A stretch of DNA of 64,000 bases from Protopterus annectens. Its lineage: Eukaryota > Chordata > Ceratodontiformes > Protopteridae. The stretch is from contig NC_056745.1 of assembly GCF_019279795.1 (NCBI RefSeq), positions 510,278,477 through 510,342,476 on the forward strand, in the 5' to 3' direction. The position numbers and the translations under genes are program-made. A model generated the notes under the pieces. The model had not been told where the DNA came from. It was given only the letters and a program-made list of their open reading frames with translations, and did no database searches. Below, piece by piece: positions 34,827 to 45,799 of the stretch. The first letter of the stretch is position 1. Every line of letters begins with the position of its first letter.

Positions 34827-35950
34827 AATGAGCCACAGAAAAACATCCAGTAACCACTTTTGTCTTGTTATAAGATTTCTTCCAACTGGATGTATGTGAA
34901 TAAACAAGATTTATACAATATCTAATTATGACTTACTTAATTGGTGTTTAATTCTCTTATGCCTTAAAACATTTTAAAATTCTCTATTGTTGAGCTTTGG
35001 AAGGTCATTGGCATCCAGTTTTACTTGCTAGAGATGCTCTTTCCAGTCTAGTTCATCTTCTGCATCAAGTCTATTAGCAAAACTGTGAACCTGATCTAAA
35101 ATGAGAAACTTAAATGAAAGCTTATATCCAATATAATAATGTTTTGCTAAGTGCATTATTATTGTCTGCCACTGAATTAGCATACATATGTTCATAGATT
35201 CTTCAATATAATTCCCTAGTAGTCCTGGCGACATAAAACGCAGGACAAGACATATGTCTGTGTGGTTTGTTTTCATTTGTATAAATGTATAATTGCCTGT
35301 CATAAGCAATGGTTTAATAAAGATGTTTCTTGTTTAAAAAAAAAAACTTGCACAAAACCAAATAAACCACAAATCTTGATTTACAAGTAAAGTATCCAGA
35401 AATTTTTATTTTTTTACCATTTACAGTAACTTCAGTTAAAGATACTGGCAGTAATTATACTTAAAGCACTTGAACATTCCTACATTGTTCTACTACTTAT
35501 CATGACAATTTAACCTAGATTGGAAGAAATCCTTAAAATTCCTTCCCCTTTTTATTAAGTTCTTCCCCCACTACCTTTTTAACCTCAGGAAAACTATTGA
35601 GTGTTTCCCAATTTTCTGATTAAATTCTTAATAGCTTTTGATGAAGTGCTGGCTGTTTAGCAGCACCCAGTAATCCATTTAGTAGTATTGGAACTTCCGC
35701 TACAGGTGATACTGCTTTAGATCTTGTGAAGCTCTTTTCGTGAGCTTGAGAAATCTCATAAAATTAAAACTCTTTCAGTGGGACACTCGTTATTTTGTTA
35801 ACTGTATGCTGGTTAAATGTATTCCCAAAGGCTTAAGAGTACAAAAATGCCTATTGAGTGATTTACCAGCTGAATTTATTTAAAAATGGATAGAGCTCAA
35901 TCAAGAGGTTGGCTTTTAGTATTTAGATACGCTTATTGGTTTAAACGAGC
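34827..35950 (-). mobile_element. Penelope-like element, 3' part, antisense copy
   Basis: Its 3' terminus (reverse complement GTGGCTCATT at 34827-34836) is the same as that of the plus-strand copy ending at 40280. Inward lie DAEDELDWKE (35035-35065), a degraded GIY-YIG segment (35150-35240) and, beyond a small insertion, a post-RT segment reading ENWETLNSFPEVKKVV (about 35570-35625). That region of PLE proteins is missing from the plus copy. The 5' limit near 35950 is uncertain. GIY-YIG is the endonuclease class of Penelope-like elements. Confidence 0.75.
35256..35352 (+). mobile_element. poly(A) retroposon D, short 3' fragment
   Basis: TGTGGTTTGTTTTCATTTGT through GGTTTAATAAAGATGTTTCT to an 11-base A tail. 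It interrupts the antisense Penelope-like copy: the flanks (AGACATAT and ACAAAACCAAATAAACC) are contiguous, in reverse complement, at about 39855-39880. The same 3' end occurs at 39280-39365. AATAAA lies about 18 bases before the tail. Confidence 0.72.
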
Positions 35951-36790
35951 AAAGCTGCAAGAACTCTGACATGATTCAAGAGTTATTTTTCATTAAGGTA
36001 GTAAAACTACTTATAATTTTGAAGCTAAGTTTTGTATCTTGCAGGACTAACTTATAAAAGAAAATGAAAAGAGAACATTTTTAAAGTGACTGGGTGGATT
36101 ATGAAAGGGGTGTGGCCTATGGCAAGCCTAATTCTCGTGAGAGCACTATTTCGAACATACTGGTGAAGGTGGAGCGGATAATGGTAACTCAGTAGTGGTG
36201 AATGGTGGATAAACAATAGGAGATTTGAGAGATTGTTACAGAAAAGGGGAAATGGAAGGGTGTATAAATATGGAGAGTCTTCCGATCAGCACAGTGAAAA
36301 ACCGTGGTGCACCTCAGGTTTTTCAACCAGTGGAGGTCTGTCAAGACACAAGTACAGGGAATTGAACAAGAGCACAGGTAGTGGTGCCTGTGACAACAGA
36401 ACAAGGAAGGAATGCAAATAAGTGGAAAACAAATCGAAAGTGGAAAGGTTTGAGGAGAAACGCAAGGAAATGAGGTATGTCGTATGAATTAATATAGTTT
36501 CAAAATTAGTGAATTTGTCCTCTATTTTAAATTATGACTCTGTTAATACTTTGAAAAAATGATGGACTTTTGTTCTTGCTAGTCAAGCAGACAAATGTGA
36601 TACTTTGAACTGCTCAATGTTAGGAAACTGAATTTAAAATTTTATTTGTAGGTGATAATGTTGATGGGCTCTGAAAACTTTTAAATGCAGCTTTGCGACC
36701 AGACCTAGAGGAGTTTTTTAAATATTACTGAGATGCAGTTAAAATAACTAGTTAAACATAAATCTCAGCAGAAATATAATCTTACTCATA
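35951..36790 (+). other. candidate 5' region of the plus-strand Penelope-like copy
   Basis: Between the inverted antisense copy and the first RT motif of the plus copy. It includes a TATAAATA sequence (36262-36269) and a 62-codon frame at 36233-36421 rich in Ser, Gly, Lys and Arg. A PLE 5' UTR or N-terminal region would be expected here, but I see no diagnostic motif. Confidence 0.35.
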
Positions 36791-37093
36791 AAGGACAGCT
36801 TTTTTACATTAACTGGAAATATTATTGCGACTAAGGCAAACCAAGGCAATATTGTTTTAGATAGGACATTTTATATCAACAAGATGTTATGCTGTCCGAT
36901 AAGATTTATAAGCCTGTCCTGTTTGCAGACTTAAGGAGTATGCTTTGACCGATTATTTTATAGAGGAATGACTGTGCGATGGAGTTATCAGTTATGATGT
37001 AGCCCATTTCTTAACCAGCAAAAATCTGAAGAGAAGCAGAATATTTGATCTACCCAAAATACATAAGGCTTTGAATGATCTGCCTTTCAGACC

Positions 37094-37687
37094 AGTTCAT
37101 AGGTAGGTACTAGGCTATTAGCCCTAGGGCCTATATAAGCCAAGCCAAAAAGGTACCCTGGCTTTTGCCACCCAAGAAAAGTATTTTCCTGTACCCCTGT
37201 TGAGCAGAGCCACAGAAGTGATCCCTGGGGTGAATTTCCTATTTCCCATCCAATCATCAAGATTTTTCTTGAGTGCTAATGAGGAGCTCTGTTTGACGTA
37301 GATAGGTAGTCTGTTCCAGAGTATGGGAAGTCTCTGGGACAGGAATCTATCCCTCCAGCATGTTCTGTTTATTGTGGTGACAAGGTTTAGGTCCCTAGAG
37401 TGTGTAGCTCGGAGGGATTGGGATTTCTTTAAGTGGAGTATGTCCAACAGCTCTGGGTTTGACATAGCTTTGTATGTTAGGCAGAGATCGCCTCTGAGTA
37501 GGCGATATGCGACTGAGTAAAGCTGGAGTTTTTTGAGACTGTCTGCGTAGGGCATCGGTTTGAGGCCAGTAATCCTCTTTGTGAGGTATTTCTGTGGCCT
37601 TTCCAGTTGTAGATGTCTTGTGAGGTACATGCCGAAAGGGGCGTTTTACTCTAATTGGTCTGAATGATGAGTAGAGGGGAATAATGA

Positions 37688-37722
<35 letters not shown>

Positions 37723-38215
37723 CTGGATGAGAAACATTTTGTGATGAGGTGAGCCACATAGGATTTCCTGACAACTGTAGCGATGTGATTATCAAGGGAG
37801 AGACTACTGTCCACCTGTGTCCCAAGGTCTCATCACACTTTCAGCGTTAAGTAGACTACCACTTATTTAGTAGTTCATGGGTACAGAGTTTTTACCAATG
37901 GGGATGACCATACACTTTTTGGCATTGAGCTTCAGGCCATCGCTTTGACACCAGGCATTTGTCTCAGTGTGGCCCTTTTGTAGTATGTCCACATCGTTAG
38001 GAGTTTTGATTAAGGCTCCTGGTTTGCAGTCATCTGCAAACTTCGTTAGCCAAAGACCTTCTGTGTTGGCCTGTACTTCAGAGAAGTAGATACCAAACAG
38101 GAGAGGATCCAGGACTGAACCCTGTGGTATTCCACTTGTCACTGGTCTGAAGTTGTTGCCAGTAGTGGAAGTGAAACTGAAACCATGGCTATTTATGTAG
38201 AGTAGATGTTGCAAA
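37094..38215 (-). mobile_element. 5'-truncated CR1-type LINE inserted in the Penelope-like RT
   Basis: The 3' terminus at about 37094 (GTTCATAGGTAGGTACTAGG on the plus strand) is followed on the minus strand by the CR1 C-terminal region, open for 168 codons (37630-37124) and including WRDRFLSQRLPILWNRLPIY. Farther in are FADD (38029-38040) and a TSGIPQGSVLDPLLFGIYFS block near 38085-38145. It stops at about 38215, and Penelope-like sequence resumes. A 31-base poly-T at 37692-37722 (poly-A in the coding sense) replaces the AAAG before the EVI.PLYSS block. Confidence 0.88.
37692..37722. repeat. poly-T (poly-A in CR1 sense) expansion
   Basis: Thirty-one consecutive T. It falls inside CR1 coding sequence at SSRK..EVI. 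An 18-base tract occurs at the identical position in the CR1 fragment at 41121-41138, whereas copies at 800 and 33450 have no tract. Confidence 0.95.
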
Positions 38216-38669
38216 AAGTTCCTGAAAAGTGTTCTTAAAAAAAGACACTTGACTTCATGCAGAAGTTAGAGGAAGTAACTGTGGCAGAATCAGACTAGTT
38301 ACTGTGAACAGTGTCCCTTTATGCTATTGTACCCAACAAATTGGGTATGGATTTTTTTTAGATCTAAATTATTGCATTCAAATCTTTTTTCTGATGAAAC
38401 TATCCATTTGATCATGGAAATGTTAGATGCAATATTAAATTGTATATTTTTTAATTTAATTCAGTTTTCTTTCAACAGTTGAATGGGGAGCCATTGGGGC
38501 TGCTATGGCCCCCAGTTATGCTAATATGCGAGTGCATGGGAAAGAGATTTTATAGTGCCTTTTTAATAACATTTTTTTATAAGCACTTTATCGACAATAT
38601 TTTTTTTTATCTGGAGAGGATAAATCTATTTATGATTCATTCTTAGAATGTCAACAATGTTAGTACTTA

Positions 38670-39515
38670 GTTTGTGATGTAAAATATTATTAGAGAGCTA
38701 GGCTGACACCTTACTACTGTATCCATTAATATTTGTTTGTATTGGTACAAATTCTTGTGAAGCAGTTAATACTGTCAGTTATTTCAATTTTATTATAACA
38801 CAGGTAGACCGACTAATGCACACTTAGTCTACAAATGTCGCCAAAGAGTGAAAATACGGTCCAGTTTATATACTCTTTTCAACCAATGTTATTTTTAATG
38901 CCCTTGTGACTTGTTCTTCTGGTTTCTGTCTGTGTCATGAAAGTCTGTGGTTATATCTAGCCTGGACACTTAGTCCTTCTTTTGTGCTGTATCTAAAGAC
39001 TTCACAAAGTCTCCATGTCATCTTTGCGTCACTTGAAGTGTCTGTATTTTATTTCATTTATTTCTGCATCTGAAAACTCAAAGTCCACTTCCTCTTTTCT
39101 ATAACAGGATGCCTTTACAGTAAGCCCACAGCTATATGTTATTAATATCCAAGCTGAAATGTAACTGTTCTTGCAAAGCAAGCCTTATTTTCTTTTATTG
39201 CGCACACACTAAGTTTTGGGAAAGCATTTTAATTTATACAATCTCTGTCAAGATGCTTGCTACTAGGAGTGTGTCTGTCTGGTTTGTTTTAATTTGTATA
39301 CATGTATGGTTGCTTGTGTATTAAATGATGGTTTAATAAAGATGTTTCATGTTTAAAAAAAAAAAGGCAGGAACTGAATAATTTATGTAATGTTGCTTGC
39401 ATTATATGATGTATAGCAGTATATGTGAAGTAAAATGTTTGTTACAGTATGGTTTTATATCTATGCAAATTTGCCGGTGTCCCAAGTGATAGTTCAATAA
39501 AGATGTTTGGAAAAA
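38670..39515 (+). mobile_element. poly(A) retroposon D with 14-bp TSD
   Basis: AATGTTAGTACTTA at 38656-38669 recurs at 39516-39529 and brackets an 846-bp insertion ending in AATAAAGATGTTTGGAAAAA. The Penelope-like reading frame is contiguous across the TSD. A second related 3' end, with AATAAAGATGTTTCATG and an 11-base A tail, lies inside at about 39328-39364, so the insert may be two stacked copies. The interior has no recognisable protein. The TSD length and A tail fit target-primed retrotransposition by an L1-like enzyme. Confidence 0.75.
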
Positions 39516-40504
39516 AATGTTAGTACTTATTTGAAGTTTACATCCAAGTGTCATATTAATAGTTTGCATTTTTAAAATGTTGTTGTTTTAAAATAGAATA
39601 ATAAAATAGTAACTAAAATATTAAAGAAATATAAAATAATGCCTACCTCAGTTATGACAGTATGCATTCGAGAAGAATGATATTGTCAATGGACAAGTAA
39701 TGATAATTTAATGGTGTTAATTAAAAATGACAGTGATTTTATAATGAAGGAATGGCCTTACTTTATAGATTTTTAATTAGAGGGTATCCAGAGAAGGTAT
39801 TTTAACCAAAGATTTGATGAAGTTCCTGGATACTTTACTTGTGAGTCAAGGTTTTTGGTTTATTTGGTTTTGTATATGTCTTATTCTACCTTCTATGTTG
39901 GCAGGACTACAAGGGAATTTTATCGAAGAATCTATGAACATATGTATGCTATTTCAGTGGCAGACAATAATAATGTGCTTGGCAAACATTGTTATAGTGG
40001 ATATTTGAGTGTTTTAGATCAAGTTCACAATTTTGCTAATGTATTTGATGCAGAAGATGAACTAGACTGGAGAGAGTGTATCACTGGCAAGTAAAATTGG
40101 ATGCCTGTAACCCTCCAGGACTCCACGATGAAGAGAATTTTAAACACCAAGTCGTGTGATTAAATATTAATAAATGTTGTGTTTTGTAGCATACATTCAG
40201 TTTGAAGAGGTCTTGTAACAAGTTGAAAGTGCTTACTGAATGTTGTTGCTTTTACATTAAAGTTATGTTTGTGGCTCATTTGATTTTCAACAATTTTTCT
40301 AGTAAAATATGGCATTTGCATGGAAACACTCATTAAGCTTTACGGAAGAAAGTTTATATTTTGCTGCCAACATGAATGTGATGTAAAAAAGATCCAGCAT
40401 ATGCATTCAGAATCCTTTTAATGTTCCTCCTTAGAATTGGAGAGCAGTCATATCCAGCACTGCAGCAATCTGAAGGCTTAGTGCAATGATCCTTTTAACA
40501 CTGT

Positions 40505-40735
40505 ATGTCTTTCGGCTTTTCCCAGTTAGGGGTCGCCACAGCAGAACTCCGGTCCGCTCATGATTGGCAGGTTTTACAGTGCCAAGTTGCCAGCCCGACA
40601 CCCAACCTTTAACGAAGGCACTCCCATTCATGCTCACACCTACCTGCAGGTCTTTAATGTCACTCGATTGTGGGGAGGACATGCAGACTTCATAGAGAAG
40701 GTGCTCCAGCTGAGAATTGAACAGGAGAACCTTTT
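40505..40735 (-). mobile_element. tRNA-derived SINE, family A, head-truncated
   Basis: CTTTCGGCTTTTCCCAGTTA followed by GGGGTCGCCACAGCAGAACT (reverse-complement SINE tail) runs through the middle section to a degenerate B box (GAATTGAAC) near 40715. The tRNA-like head is cut where CR1 sequence starts at about 40736. Confidence 0.85.
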
Positions 40736-41236
40736 GCTGTTCCAGAGTATGGGAAGTCTCTGGGACAGGAATCTATCCCTCTAGCATATCCTGTTTATTG
40801 TGACAAGGTTTATGTACCTAGAGTGTGTAGTTCAGAGGGATTGGGATTTCTTTAGGTGTAGCACGTCCAACAGCTCTGGGTTTGACATAGCTTTATTTGT
40901 TAGGCAGAGATCACCTCAGAGTAGGCAATATGCTATGGAGTAAAGATGAAGTTTTTTGAGGCTGTCATTGTAGGGCATTTGTTTGAGGCCAGTAATCCTC
41001 TTTGTGAGGTACTTCTGTGGCCTTTTCAGCTGCTGCAGATGTCTTATGAGGTACATTCCAAAAGGGGCATTGTACTCTATAATGGGTCTGAGTGTCAAGT
41101 AGAGGGGAACAATGACCTCCTTTTTTTTTTTTTTTTTTCCTGGATGAGAACCCTTTTATGATGAGGTGTGCCACTTAGAAGGACTTCCTGACTACTGTGG
41201 TGATGTGACTATCAAAGGAGAGACTACTGTCCACCT
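40736..41236 (-). mobile_element. CR1-type LINE internal fragment
   Basis: It corresponds to the RT C-terminal region: on the minus strand VVRKS.VAHLIIKGFSSRK, poly-lysine, then IEYNAPFGMYLIRHLQQLKR (about 41025-41085) and KRITGLKQMPY. Both the CR1 3' end and the 5' part are missing. It ends at CCACCTG (about 41236). Confidence 0.85.
41121..41138. repeat. poly-T (poly-A in CR1 sense) expansion
   Basis: Eighteen consecutive T at the same CR1 coding position as the 31-base tract at 37692-37722. Confidence 0.95.
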
Positions 41237-41289
41237 GAAATTAACTACCCTATTTAAAGTAATACGAAACACACTACAGATTGCAATGC

Positions 41290-41560
41290 CTAAGTTATTT
41301 GTCTAATATTGCACTTGAGTGAGTTAAATTAATACTGACTCTGGATATAATAAATAAATATTGCACTTGCTTGGAATATATGTAAGTATATATTGCACAA
41401 ATAAATAAAAATTGACTTGTGTCTAGACCCCTGGGACTAGTGCCAGAGTTCAGAAGTCTAATCCCTGTAGGGTAGAAACAGTTTCTGAATCTTTCCTATT
41501 AACACTAACGTGTAGTAATTCTTCCTGAAGGGATGTACCAGTGGGAGGCCTCATGGTTAT
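41290..41560 (+). repeat. interspersed repeat with TATTGCAC units (unclassified)
   Basis: Three spaced copies of (A)TATTGCAC(TTG/AAA) are followed by GTTCAGAAGTCTAATCCCTG, GGTAGAAACAGTTTCTGAAT and CCTGAAGGGATG. The combination resembles a repeat I recall from fish genomes in which a GTTCAGCAGTCTGA block follows TATTGCAC units. Class and ends are not determined here. Confidence 0.4.
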
Positions 41561-44249
41561 CAGAATACAACCGCTTGGCTATCAGAAATTGCTCAGACAG
41601 ACATTGACAAACTATAGTCTCTCAGCCTTGATTATCTAATCTATGGAACTCTGCTCTCTCATACAGCCATAGTAACACCTTAGCTTCTCCAAAATACATC
41701 ACCAATTGCAGAAGTTAAATTAAGCAATAACCCATGACTGGGTGCGAGTAATGCTGGATTTACACATGGTTGGTATTTAATCAGAAGGGCAAATACAGTG
41801 ACATTTGAGAAAGAAATTGCATTCTTTCTTAAATAATATCTTTGTATAATGGTGCTGTAGTGTTCCATATTCTGTGTTCTTTTGTATTCGCTGATATACT
41901 GCGTATATGTATGGGACTTGTTTCCATGCTTGTACAGTGCATCACTGCTGTTTAAGTGACGTAACAGAGAAAAGAGGATATCCATTGCTCTTTTGTTTTT
42001 ATTTCTTCCTGCCAGTCTTATTGCAAGAAACCTGGACAAACCCCAACATAAGAGGAGAACAAAGGTCCAAAAACAGGGACAGATTTTATTGATCTTATAA
42101 ACTTTGAATTTTGCTTGAAGGAGAGGTTTTGTCAGTGTGCATTTTGTGAAGGATATATAAAGCCCAAGTCTCAAATATCTATTTAATGACTTCAATCCCC
42201 AGTGGCTTGCCAGAAAAATACATTTTTTATGAGGAAAAGACCCAAACTATGAGGCAAATATCTGGACATTCTGCGAAGATATGGACAGTTCAGAGATATC
42301 TGCTGACATTTTGGGAAGGGCAGTGCAGAAACACAAGGAAAATCAGGTACATTTTTGCTTTTCTAGTTTTGCAGAATGTACCCAAGTTTTCTTGTATTTT
42401 GCTCTGTCCACCATAGCATGGGCCAGTAGAAAAGTCTGGCCCTTCAATAGTACTTAAGTGACTGGACTTTTTTCTATTGATATATGCTCAATTTACAATG
42501 GGCATGCTGGTTGGGCTTCCAATCAGAGTGCACATTTTTGAAGAATGAGAAGTCATTGTATAATTCAAAATACTATATTAATGTTTTTTATCAGCAAAAA
42601 AAGAGAAAGTTCTAAACTGTTCCTGAATCTCCTAGTGCAGGCTTTAAAGTAATGCGTACTCTGCACTGTAATTTTGTAAAGTCATAAAACATGACAGTCT
42701 AAATGTTCTAAATAAGCAGCACTTCATCCAACCTGAAATCCTTCATCAAATTCACATGGTCCCTTCTTTCCAAATAAGTCTCTCGTAGCATTTTTTTTTC
42801 ATTTCTTAATTTCTAAATTCTTTTCTTTTTCTCCTATACATGTGAGACCATTCACATTCCAAAGTAATGTGGAAAATGTTGCCATTGTGATAAGTCATTA
42901 TTCCCCCTAGTGCATATGGCAGTTTTTTAAATGTCCGTTTCCAGCTTTTGTGATGCATGCACCCATTAGTGTTTGGCAGGTTGATCCTTTATACAGTTTT
43001 TCTTATCTGCATTGAAACATGTCACATTTTACAAGACTTACTGTTTTAATAAAATCCCTCAAATACATACTCCCATAACTTGTTAACAATACAAATGTAA
43101 ATAAGTATGTACATCTTCAAATAATGAATTTTAACCCTCCTAATAGGAACATTTGTGCCAAATAGACTGCTAATACAAACACTAATTAACCTGAAATTGA
43201 GGTTATTCATGCGTATTATTACAAGTTATTGCCAGCACTTCTACTTGCATTCATCATTTTTTTTAATTATTATCTTTAGTCCCCTAGAAATTAAAACCGC
43301 TTGCATGCTTTCATAAATTATTAACTTTTAGCCTTGAAAACATAACAATCATTCGTTTATTGCTCTATTGTCAGCTGGTCCCTATGGAAACATAGGAGAC
43401 AAAAGAAAAATGTAGTCCTCTGCTGCAGCCTGAAAGACAAGCTGAAACATTTATTGCTAAAATTACAACTTTTCATTATATTCAGTGTTGTCATATGTAC
43501 TTGTTTCCACTTGCAAATTTAGATTACACCAAGGGTCTTTATCCAGACATTCACCTATACAGAAGTAAGAGCATATCGGTTCTAAATATATTATGTTCTG
43601 TGTACTTTTTTTTTTTTTTTTACCCAGTCCCATTTCTCAACAACCCAAGATTGAAGTTTATTAACTTAATGTTTTTGTCTAACGTTTTTCTCTCTCTGCA
43701 CTATAATGCCTACATTTCTTAATCTCAAAAAAGAAAAAAAGAGATTAGCAGAAAGGAAAAAAGGCATCTGTTTACTGTAGTAAATTTATCACATACAAGA
43801 ACAAGTAAAAATACTTTACTATAAAATATGCAGCTTTTTTTTATTGTGAACAGTTTCGTAGAAATACTGTTAACAGAAATTGTTTTGCTTAGTTATCTTT
43901 CCCTCCCCTCAGAACCCTTCCAAACATTAATGACATGAAGGGAGGCAAAATAGTTTGTTTCTCGGAAGTTTTACACGGTCAAGAAAAAGTCCATTTTTTC
44001 CACTTATTCTTGCACAACTGAATTTCATAAATGAGATTGATGCTTTGCGGTCACATATTTATTCACTAATTTCTGTGTTGCTGGTGGTCTTGTTCATCTC
44101 CATCTACCAACTCAAGATTCTGGTTCACTTCCAAGGTATTCCTGATTTTTCTGATCAACCCCAGTGCTTTTCTCTGTCTATCGAGCATTTTCCTTTGGAA
44201 CAGTGGAAAATGTTTCACCGGCGAAGTCTGTCCATGTGCTTTATTGTTG
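41561..44249. other. no recognised gene
   Basis: AT-rich non-coding DNA. The longest frame outside known elements is on the minus strand at 41680-42195 (171 codons). It has no domain, signal or repeat I recognise, and codon use is unremarkable, so I do not call it a gene. From 43955 the sequence may belong to the L1-like remnant's downstream region. Confidence 0.4.
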
Positions 44250-45077
44250 GAAGAGTGAGTAGCAGTGCCCCTTCTGTTTGATGGCCCACCTTTTGTTGCC
44301 CAGACTTTTGCATTTCCTCCATAGCCTGTTATGCATCAACACATCTTGAATCTCGCAGCTGCCTCTTGACATTCCTTGATTACTGGAATACATTTGTTTC
44401 TGTTTTGCTTGGTGTTTAGTGAATATTCATTTTCTACAAATACTGTCTCCAACTTTTTTTTGCACCACAGCTTTGTCTGGAGCAACCATTTCTGCTGGTA
44501 GATTTGCATTTTCACTACTAAATGTCTTTGCCGCTTTTGCATAGCCAGATTTGGAGCATGCACATGGTGTGCTCATTCAATTAACACTACCTGCTGTGGA
44601 ATACCAGTCCAGGTGCTTGTTTGTACCTTTATAAAATTAGTACAGTCTGTTAATACAAATTTTTCTGGTACAGCAGAAGATCTCTGAATTTCCCTATGTG
44701 CTCTGTCCTCTAATGCCACAAATTTTTGTAACAGCTCTTGAATAGCTTTTCTTACTCAGCATGTGTCTTATTCATTTTGACCTCAGATTTTTGCAGGTTT
44801 ATCAGTTCATCTAAATACTGTTTTAAAGCTTCTTCCAGTTTTTCAGTCTTTTGTTTGATTTGCTATATCCCTTCAATGTTTTGTTTATTTTAATCAGCTC
44901 TGAGCACATTTAACTTTTTTTCCTGTAGATTTATGAAAGTTGTGTCTTGCATCAAAGCTGGAGCTTGAACTGCTTTTTGCTTAACAGCTGCAGGATTCTT
45001 CTCATTCAGTGTTTTTCCTTCACCTTTTCTAGTTGATTTTCTTTCAGGCTCTCTTAATTTCCTCTTTGCTGTCATCT
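44250..45077 (-). pseudogene. L1-type LINE ORF1 remnant (RNA-binding protein)
   Basis: The minus strand starts at MTAKRKLREPERKSTRKGEG (45075), a basic N-terminus. A Leu/Glu/Lys-rich coiled-coil stretch follows (QIKQKTEKLEEALKQYLDEL, about 44810-44870), then VALEDRAHREIQRSSAVPEK (about 44670-44730). This resembles the L1 ORF1 motif LENRSRR..LR..G.PE. IERAHHVHAPNLAM (about 44535-44580) and a C-terminal NRNKCIPVIKECQEAAARF (44345-44400) match the end of the RRM/C-terminal part. Stops and shifts separate these. No adjacent ORF2 is visible. The assignment rests on motif order, not on a search. Confidence 0.6.
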
Positions 45078-45799
45078 AGACAGTGTACTTACTAACCAGT
45101 AGCTAAAGTTTACTCAGGCTGGCAGTATCACGGGCTGCTGTTTGTCAGTTTGTTTTTACACTGGGAGAGCTGAAGTTAAGTTTAAGTCTACAGCCACTTT
45201 GGAAGTCATTATCTTGTTCTTGATGTTTCTTGGAGACTGAATTTGTCTGCTTGCTGCAGTTTTAGTATTCTGCTACAATCATACCCTTATTTGTACTACT
45301 GGAATTTGTATACTGATCTTGGGAGTAGCATGCATTTTCAGGGCTACATGGTTCAGTGGGTGTTCTATTGTTTGGCTTTGTCTAGAAAACCTGAGTTACT
45401 TGAGACAGTTATTTTCTAGAAATTGTAATCTGTCTTTGCTAATTGGAATCGGGTCTTGCCTTAACAGCTGTGGGGCACAATTTGGATCACTTTGATAGGG
45501 AAAGCAGCTGAAGGATCCTATCTACTACTCTATTCCTTCCTCTACTGTTCTTGGACTTAGGACTATTTCAGATTGGGTATCAGGAACGTTTGTTACTGTG
45601 TAGTAAAAAGAAAATGTTTAATCATAACTTATATTTTGTCATAATACACATTAAAACAGAAGCAAAGTATTGGACTCCTGGATTACTCCCAGGTCCAACA
45701 TTTCCTGTAGTTCTTCTCTTAGGATCTCCTTCATTCGCTCAGGCATGCTACAAAGTTGCCTGTTTGATGGGACACTGAGACCTTGAGTACATGGTGCTT
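45078..45799. other. no recognised feature
   Basis: Non-coding. It may include the 5' UTR of the L1-like remnant (minus) or of the next CR1 (plus), but no sequence match within the window confirms either. Confidence 0.35.

Larger units (their letters stand above)
36791..40280 (+). mobile_element. Penelope-like element with GIY-YIG domain, broken by two insertions
   Basis: Motifs in PLE order: ATKANQGNIVLDRTFYI (36826-36876, the ADKGG-type block); FDLPKIHKALNDLPFRPV (37043-37096); a LVTVNSVPLYAIV-like motif A near 38298-38335; GAIGAAMAPSYANM (38489-38530); FIDNIFF (about 38588-38608, catalytic FIDD changed to FIDN); SYDSMHSRRM (about 39648-39677); LRGYPEKVF (39779-39805); GIY-YIG region FYVGRTTREFYRRIYEHM (39891-39944); DAEDELDW (about 40048-40071). 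Penelope-like elements encode an RT related to telomerase RT plus a GIY-YIG endonuclease. A CR1 (37094-38215) and a poly(A) retroposon (38670-39515) interrupt it. Stops and the FIDN change make it inactive. Confidence 0.85.

Noticed and set aside
41680-42195. 171-codon minus-strand open frame, the longest outside recognised elements
   Set aside because: No recognisable domain, and no initiation or splice context; a frame this long is possible by chance in 64 kb.
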